Positions 57,070-64,000 of a DNA stretch of 64,000 nucleotides are shown here, piece after piece (the first letter of the stretch is position 1; each line of letters opens with the position of its first letter). The notes beneath the pieces were generated by a model that was given only the letters and a program-made list of their open reading frames with translations, was not told the DNA's origin and searched no databases. The position numbers were made by a program, and so were the translations under genes. Origin of the DNA: Symsagittifera roscoffensis (taxonomy: Eukaryota; Xenacoelomorpha; Acoela; Convolutidae); the NCBI RefSeq assembly GCF_963678635.1, contig NC_087070.1, forward strand, positions 1,165,588-1,229,587, read 5' to 3'.

Positions 57070-60000
57070 AAAACTTAGAAATTACTATGATTATTAGTTT
57101 TTACTGAATCTGAAAAGTCTCAGCAATTGTTACAAATCTAGTCAGTTTTTATACAGTGCTTTCATTACATTACCTGAGCTGTCATTTATTTTTTTATTCA
57201 AAGGTTTTGATTGATTTTAAAGACAGCAAAAATCGAGTTCAAATCGTCGTGAAGTTTTCCATGGAACTCGATCCGAAAACTTTTAATCAACAGTAAAAAC
57301 TCCCTTGGTTGCAAGCTTGCGGATACTTTGTTGTGATAAACTTGTAGTAAAGTGCATAACATATGCTAATGAGTATTTAAGTATTCGCCTAAAAATTGTA
57401 AAACTTGGATTTTTGGAAAACATCAACTAATTGAAAGGTTCTTTGTAGTTACTATTTTAATGTTTTCCTTGTTTAGTGCTTGTAAAATTGTTCATAGAGC
57501 AGAGCTTTTTAAGCAGATAATGTGCTTTGACTTATTAAGAATTATGTTTTTCTATTGATTTTTTGATGATTTCAGAAAAAAAATTGATAAATGACCTGGA
57601 AAAAATGTATATTTTGCTAAACTTTGAAAGTTTCAAGATAATGATATACATCATTCCAACTAAAAAATTAGTCTAAAATAGAAATTCAGATTTAAAACAG
57701 CATTATACAGTTATGAGGTTGAGAAAATTCTTTAAAGCTTTTTAGTAAAGGATTTATGGTATTAATTCAGCTTCGGATTATTGAACGATCGTTGAAACGA
57801 TACATTTTTCCATCTAAAATTCAATTTTCAAGTAAAAATTTGCTGAAATTGGATTCATTTGGTAGATAGAAGATGAAGCAGAAACTGAGAAAATGCTAAA
57901 ATGAGATAGAAACTCAATTTATTCCTTAAGAGATTTGAGATAATTTTACTAAAATTTAGCTTATAAAGTATATCTTGAGAAAAAGACCGACATAAAAATT
58001 CTCAAAGTCTTATATTTATGCGTAATTCATTAGAAAAAATTGTTATCATTTGATATATTAGGTACTTTATATGAAAGATCAAATGTTTTGAGGATAATTT
58101 TTGAGAAGCAAACCCAATTCGACATCTTTTGGAAGAAGATACATAAAGCATAAATCGAAAACTTGCTTTCAAGATCTACTTTTACTTGCTACATACATAC
58201 ACAATACTACATAGAATATACAGCACTATATACAATACGTTACTACATTTTTACTACATAGAGTTCTTTCCTTAATAAAAATCGGAAAATTACACAACTG
58301 TTTCAGTTTTCACCTTGATTTGCTTTGCTAAATCAATTTTTTGAGACTCGCTCTTTCAGAAGTTTTTATATTGTAGATGTTAGGAACTAGGTTCTCTTGC
58401 GTAGTTCCGGAGATTTTCAGATTATAACTAATAGAGCTGCTCCTAATTTGTTCTTAGATCGTAAAAATACACCTTTATATTCTCATTTTGTACATATTTT
58501 TTTGAATGCTTTAACTAGCACCAATTTTTTCTCACTTGGACATTTTTGAGAAAATTTCCGTCATAAATTAAGAAAAAAAGCGAGTTAATAACTATTTTGC
58601 AAGAAAAGTGATAGTTATTGATCCCAAAATGTGTATTTTTGCTTAAATAGCTTATGATAGCAACTGAACAGGGGAACCTTGAGGACGATATTAACGTTTT
58701 TTTTTTTGTATTAATCATACGCTATCTGTTCTAATTTCATCTCTGCCAGCAAATTGTTTGTTCAATTGATACTATTTTCCTCCTAAATTCTCCAGTTTTG
58801 ACTAAATTTTCTAGTAAAGTGTGTTCAATAGCAAAAACAAGTAATAAACAGAAAGCAAGAATAACTTTAAAACATGGAAAAACTCTACGGAAAATCTTGA
58901 ATGTTATGTTGCAGAAGCAACAGAGAGATAATCATCAGTTATGAAGAAGTTTTTCTTGAATTTGACCCAATATCGAATAAATTTTTAAGAAACGTTTATC
59001 CCATTTTTAACAATTTTAGCAATAAACTGTTCATTTTTTACCAATAATCTGAAATTTCTAATTTTTAACATAAAACATTTCTCACAAGTTCTAATTTTTG
59101 TACAAATTTGGGTAATTCAATGAGAAAAAAATGAGGAGGAGTTGAATCATGGAGTTTGATTTAGAAATTTCATAAAATATTGCCCTTAATGTTCATTTGA
59201 GTTGAGGTTCCTAAAATTAATCCCTGAACTGGACAAAAACAAACAGTTAAAAACCAAATAAAAGGTTCGAAATGGAAAATTTCATGTAAATTTGACTAAT
59301 TTTCATTTTACCTTCTCAAAAATTATGACTAATTTCACTGTTTTCCGGAAGTTTCAATATTGATTCTGCAACTATGAAACTTCTTTTCAGTGTTTAGAGC
59401 ATTGTATAACCAAGTATTTAGCTCAAAATAAGCTAAAGTTTATTGTATTTCAATATTTTGAGAAAACCTTGTGGAAAAGGTCATTTTTTTATTCAAAGTT
59501 TTGTATCATTGTCTCAACATAATGCCAATTAAAATATAGTCTTAGCTTGTTTTTAAAATCAATACGTAAAAGTATGTTTAAAATTAGATCAAAAACAACA
59601 ATACATTAACCAAAATTATGAGATTTCTGCAATTTTTTCCAAAAATTTGCAGTTTGTTCCAAATACTTGAAATTTTTGCAAATTTTTCCAAATAGTTGAA
59701 ATTTTTGCAATTTTTTCTCAAAAAATTTGAATTTTTTCAAAGTTTCTGCAGGTTTCAGCATTGTTTCAATTAGATAGAAAGTAAGATTTTTGTTTCATTT
59801 AGATAGAAAATAGGATTATCTAATAAATTTGGTTAAATAATAGCTAATCTTATCATGTTTCGAATTTTTTCGAAAAAATTTTAATTTGATAAAAATTCCA
59901 AGTTTTTGCACAAAAACTCTTACCATTGACTTACCATGCAACAAAAAACTATATACAAAACCTTAATTCTACACGTAATTAACAATTAATTGTTCCCAAT

Positions 60001-60099
60001 TAGATAACGCGCGCCAAAAATTTTCCGAAAAAAATATACAAAAACCAAAAAAGTTTCGTTTTTCTTTCTCTTACCATCACACTGAAACCTTACCATCGG
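57070..60099. other. Right-arm DNA without a recognised gene
   Basis: Mirror of about 46120-49122. Frames conserved between arms (such as the 67-codon ones at 47503-47706 and 58515-58718) have low-complexity products and follow from arm identity. If the zinc-finger gene is spliced, later exons could lie here, but none is convincing. Confidence 0.45.
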
Positions 60100-60380
60100 T
60101 ATTCCCTATCTTAATACATTATAGACTCTATACCCAATCTTAATACATAGCTTGAAGACCGGATGCTCTATTCCCTATCTTAATACATGTGGGTCTTCAG
60201 ACTAATTTCACTGTAAGAGAGGCTAAAAAAATTTCTGAAACGTACCATCTTACCATCTGGAACCTCGTATCTTAATACATTGGGAAACCTATTCCCTATC
60301 TTAATACATTGAGAAAACTATAGCCTATGTTAATACATAGGGTGCGGACCGGATACTCTATAGCCTATGTTAATACATGG
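60100..60380 (-). repeat. 20-nt motif array in right arm
   Basis: The inverted counterpart of the left-arm array, seen as tattccctatcttaatacat and tatagcctatgttaatacat in the plus reading, with CTTACCAT words before it (about 59920-60090). Confidence 0.8.
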
Positions 60381-60803
60381 GGGTCCGCACCCCCCCCCCC
60401 TCCGGCTGAACTGCCCCAACATATACTACTAGCGTATTCATTGGGCTCGTCTCGGATTGGTTTTTTAAACCAAAACAAGTCGTTTGACTATTTGATAGAT
60501 TACACTGGACTCGCCAGCTCAGTCAAACAGTAGTTAAAGGTTACCTCAGTTGATAATATATTTTTGAAAGGATCAACTTACGAGCTGTTGTTAAGCTCTG
60601 AAGATGAACCACCAGTGGACCCATGTCTAAGATTTAAACACAATTTTTGGGACTATTACGAGGCCAAACTTTTCATTTTGATAACTGTAAGCGGATTCTG
60701 CAAAAAGGACGCTCACTTGTTCTAATTTTGAGTGGGTAAAGAAAGTGGCAACTTGCTGTTGGTGGAGAAATTTTTTATCTAAACAGCCCCAACAATATGG
60801 GGC

Positions 60804-60885
60804 ACCCCCCCCCCCCCCCCCCGGCTGAACTGCCCCAACCTATACTACTTACGCTATACTAGTTTGGATTGGATACAGACTGGAA
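60804..60885 (-). repeat. Partial second copy of the arm end, outside the right arm
   Basis: A 19-C run, then ggctgaactgccccaac, then tatactact and ggattgg, repeats the sequence at 60390-60465 about 410 bases away. It sits exactly at the outer border of the palindrome, as if the element end had been duplicated or a related copy lay next to it. Confidence 0.7.
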
Positions 60886-60967
60886 ATCGTGTGATCAAAA
60901 GCGTATACTTCGCATTCAGAAAAAAAAACATACGCAGTTATATTACAACGGGCGGAGTTAAATTATA

Positions 60968-61055
60968 GGCTTTTTTTCCATTTCCCCCTACCTCACACGA
61001 GCATCAGTTTTATAGTCTAATGAGTAGTATTACAAGGTTGGATATTTTCAAATGA
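60968..61055 (+). repeat. Dispersed repeat, copy 2
   Basis: Partner of 5185-5275, with the landmarks ccccctacctcacacgagc, tctaatgagt and ttacaaggtt. Confidence 0.55.
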
Positions 61056-64000
61056 TTTTTTTCGTTTATCTCGCTTTCGTCTAATTTCATTAGTTTATTC
61101 GCTTTGGACGTGAACAGAAAAAAGTTTCTCATCAAAACATATGAAGTGACCGAGAGATATTTTGAAAGTGTCAATGGACTCAAAAAAATTGAAATAAACA
61201 ACTTGCTTTTGTGAACTTGACCTCTTCATCTTCTCACAACAACCGCCCCTCAACCATGCGACATAGAGTTTTTTTGCAAAGATTTTTGTTTTGCAAACCA
61301 AACTTTAAGTTTTAGTGGGTTGATCCAGCACTTGAATTGTTCTAAAAAAGCTATCATCAGTTTTCCACAAACTTTATAGCAATTATAGTTCTAAATTAGT
61401 TCTAAAATCATAAAGAGTTAGCGCTGACAATCAACAGTTTTTTAGCGATGAAATAGGAACTACTATTGCTTGACTTTTGCCTTGAATTTTCCTTGGCCAT
61501 ACATCTCAGAAGAAGCAAAAAAACAAAAAAATCTGTTACAACTGCACCACTAGTCTTTACATTTACTGAACTCATACAGAATATTTTAAAAACTCTCCCA
61601 TTTGAGTGATAAAAAACATAATGCTACAAATTTTAGAAGAAATTTCTTAAGTTTCACGATTTTTCTACTGAATTATCATAGTGCAAATGCGAGGATAATG
61701 CAAATTAAACCATAAAATTACTATGATATGTACCTGAAAAAGCGTACATGAAGTTGGCTATATTCAATAGTGGGTATCCAGGTTTATAGCGAGGTTTTGT
61801 CAAAAAAAAGACACATTTTGGTTTTAAAAAGCCATATTTCTAATAAAAACAGTCAAAAAACAATTTCAAAAATCTTTTAACAGAAAATGCTCTCAATTTA
61901 GCCTCCATTTGTCCAAAATAAGGGTTGTGATTAATTTGAAAATTTTGCTGCACTACACAAAAAAAATTTCAAATTTCAGAATCGCCATTGAGTTCAGTGC
62001 TGACTCCGGATTTCAGTGCTATTTCTGGCATTGAGGATTGAACCATGAGCATGGATGAAAAGATGCTAATCAGAACCTGAAGCGGCGATGGTAAACATTG
62101 GTTTTTCTCTAAAACGGCAATAAAAATCAATCAGAACCCAGCTCGATAATATTTAATCAACTTTGCATCTTTGAACACAAGTTTGGAAAGAAAAAGAAAT
62201 CTTTTCTAATCAGCAAAAACAGATGCAAACATTTTCTTTGTTTTCATTTTTGATAAATTTGTTAACTCGTGCTTTTCAACCAGCGTTTTTTTTAAACCGG
62301 CGACTTCCTTAAAGCTAATGTTTTTAAAATCAATTTACAAAACAGTAAATATACTAATGGAAAAAACGAGCACCCGTTTGGTGTGCAAATAACCCAAAAA
62401 GCCTTGAAACTTCAACAAAAGATTTAAAAAAATAGCAATTATTTACTTTTACTTCTTTCCTGTTATGTTCGACTATGCATTATTTGAATTTGATTTTCAG
62501 TTGTGAAAAGTACTAGCTTCGTAAAAAACGTTTCTTCAAAAGAAAATGACGAAATAATTTGACACTTTAACTAACTAGCGGTCAACTGAAAATCAAGTCC
62601 CGATAGCCGGAAAAACTCCGAACGATCTCAGCATCAGTTAGACCTGTTCTAAGGATGACTTATTTTAGTGAAGCCGTAATTTTTCTAGTAGAAACTAACG
62701 TAGAGTTGAGCTCTCTACTCCCCCGCAAACTTCAATCGGGTTTTGTTATGCGATAAACTTCTGGAGTTTATCGGGAGCAAACCCCCAAGCGTTCGTCTTC
62801 AAAAATCTTGGTGAAACTCATGGGGTGAGTTTTTGGTTGAAAGAAAAAACATTCAAATTTCGAATAATTTCTTTTTAAACAGCATTTTTCCTTTTAAAGA
62901 TTGATTTTTGTAATTAAAAAAAAATTATGCCAGTAGAAAATGGGTAAACTGCTAACCCAATCATGTCGTTAATCATGTCGTTAATTTTTTTTAATTCACC
63001 CATAAACAAATAAACCTGAATTGATAAGTGCACATTCAAGTTGCTTAAAGAAAAATTGCCGCAACTAATCGAATAAAAAACACATACCAAAAACTAATCG
63101 CATTTTTTAATTTTGCCTCTATCTTCAAGGAGTTATGCAACTTGTCCGCGGCGTTTCCTCGACTCGTTTTCAAACTTTTTTTGTATTTGTTTACTTTTAA
63201 TCTTTTTCAAACGAAAATTGCCCCCTACAAATTTCAATAAGTTTTTTAAAAGTAAGTCAAACAGATAGCAACGAAGATACATAAAGTGTTGAAAGGTATT
63301 TACCCCAGAGTGTCCAAAAACGCTTGTCATGCAATTTTAATCTATGGAAAAAAACCTATGGTACAACTTCGTACAATCCATTTGTACAGAAAATTGTGAG
63401 TAAATTTACGATGAGAATTTTTTGATCTATCAAAAAATTATGATTTTTTTTATTTTTTAGTAACAATTTTTGTTTTCTCTCCAAAAACACAAACCAAAGA
63501 TTTTCTAACATAGGAGAAACTTCATGTGTTGAATGGAGAAAATCTCACAGATACTCGGCTTTTGCTGAGTACTTATTACTCAAATGCCTTAAACTTTAGT
63601 ATATAGCTACAAACAAATGCCATAAACTGTATCAGGCTCAAAATATTACAAAAGACAAAAATTGTGGATTTCTTTTCATAGATAAAAGAAAAAAGATGTT
63701 ACAATAAAAAAGCATTACAAACTTTTAGTGTAGATTTGCACAAAAGTTCACGTTCAAGTTTTTTTCTTTTGTACGAAAAACTCAGACTAGACTACGTCTT
63801 CGACAAAAAAAATAAAGAAAATGGAAGCGATTTTTTTCGAAGATTGCTTATTTGAGTAAGAAAACGATATTAAAACAAAAAAAGAAGAAAAAAAAACTTC
63901 GCCTAAAATTGGTTTTTTCATTTCGAAAAGTTTTTTCACCATATAAAAATTTCATTTATGGAAACTGTATGACGAATATTTTCCCATACGCTCAATTCAC
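61056..64000. other. Non-coding AT-rich DNA
   Basis: Only short low-complexity frames; no gene, RNA or bounded repeat recognised. Confidence 0.5.

Larger units (their letters stand above)
45567..60797. mobile_element. Long inverted-repeat element with gene-bearing arms
   Basis: Arms 45567-50041 and 56247-60797 are reverse complements of each other at high identity over about 4.5 kb and surround a 6.2 kb centre with its own genes. The arms end sharply at the outside (tattgttggggctgttt on the left and its complement on the right) and inside (cgatcaaaattttttcg and its complement). Arm genes: a two-finger zinc protein in each. Centre genes: PC4-like protein, a divergent basic protein, a duplicated acidic-protein unit and a 181-aa unknown. 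No transposase, integrase, polymerase or capsid protein is recognised. Long terminal inverted repeats are known from Maverick/Polinton and some Foldback elements, but no diagnostic Maverick gene is present. A large genomic palindrome is the main alternative. No target-site duplication is visible. Confidence 0.75.
56247..60797 (-). repeat. Right arm of the large inverted repeat
   Basis: 4551 bp, the reverse complement of 45567-50041. It has a private insertion at about 60546-60696 (gataatatat to ctgtaagcgga) and another of about 100 bp near 56318-56418. The 54-bp repeats of the left arm are collapsed here to a single copy. Single-base differences are scattered, so the arms are not being kept identical at present. 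Confidence 0.92.

Noticed and set aside
45567-60797. Identification as a Maverick/Polinton.
   Set aside because: Long terminal inverted repeats fit, but I see no protein-primed polymerase, retroviral-type integrase, packaging ATPase, protease or capsid gene in the centre.
1-64000. tRNA, rRNA, CRISPR or bacterial operon features.
   Set aside because: No cloverleaf, rRNA core or regular spacer array was recognised by eye; a tRNAscan-type search could still find a tRNA I missed.

Overview
This is AT-rich animal (invertebrate-type) nuclear DNA. The signs are a spliced gene candidate with GT...AG ends and an AATAAA signal, Ty3/gypsy-type LTR retrotransposons, a non-LTR-like reverse transcriptase, large tandem and inverted repeats, and a 200-base run of N (31301-31500) marking a scaffold gap. 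There are no prokaryotic operons, ribosome binding sites, rRNA, CRISPR arrays or recognisable tRNA genes. The phylum cannot be fixed from the sequence alone; a nematode or another small marine invertebrate would fit.

Layout. 1-12.5 kb is gene-poor A/T-rich DNA with small repeats. 12.5-13.3 kb holds the best candidate for a cellular gene, a two-exon lysine-rich small protein. 13.5-14.5 kb is a diverged direct repeat. 15.16-21.8 kb is a tandem array of about 1.35-1.74 kb units, each with a CpG-rich block of 30-bp subrepeats. 22.2-29.1 kb is a decayed minus-strand Ty3/gypsy-like element with about 590-bp LTRs; its pol gene is interrupted by an unrelated 3 x 80-bp repeat. 29.1-31.0 kb and 33.2-37.6 kb are non-coding DNA sharing a diverged dispersed repeat. 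31.2-33.2 kb is a broken minus-strand reverse transcriptase of the non-LTR-like class, spanning the assembly gap. 37.64-43.71 kb is a second, related, dead gypsy-like element with about 430-bp LTRs.

The most interesting object is 45,567-60,797: two arms of about 4.5 kb in inverted orientation around a 6.2 kb centre. Each arm carries a small two-zinc-finger protein gene and, near its outer end, an array of a 20-nt motif and a G-tract. The centre carries a gene whose product looks like two PC4-type (ssDNA-binding coactivator) domains, a divergently placed plus-strand gene, a tandem duplication of two further unknown genes with different stop lesions in each copy, clusters of CCAATCA boxes, and an unknown 181-aa gene. 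No transposase, integrase or polymerase is recognisable in it. It is therefore either a non-autonomous or undescribed long-TIR mobile element, or a large genomic palindrome with its own gene set.

How the genes act together is known only for the retroelements (Gag-protease-RT-RNase H-integrase order, all broken). For the inverted-repeat element, the DNA-binding character of the zinc-finger and PC4-like products, next to arrays of repeated arm motifs, is suggestive only.
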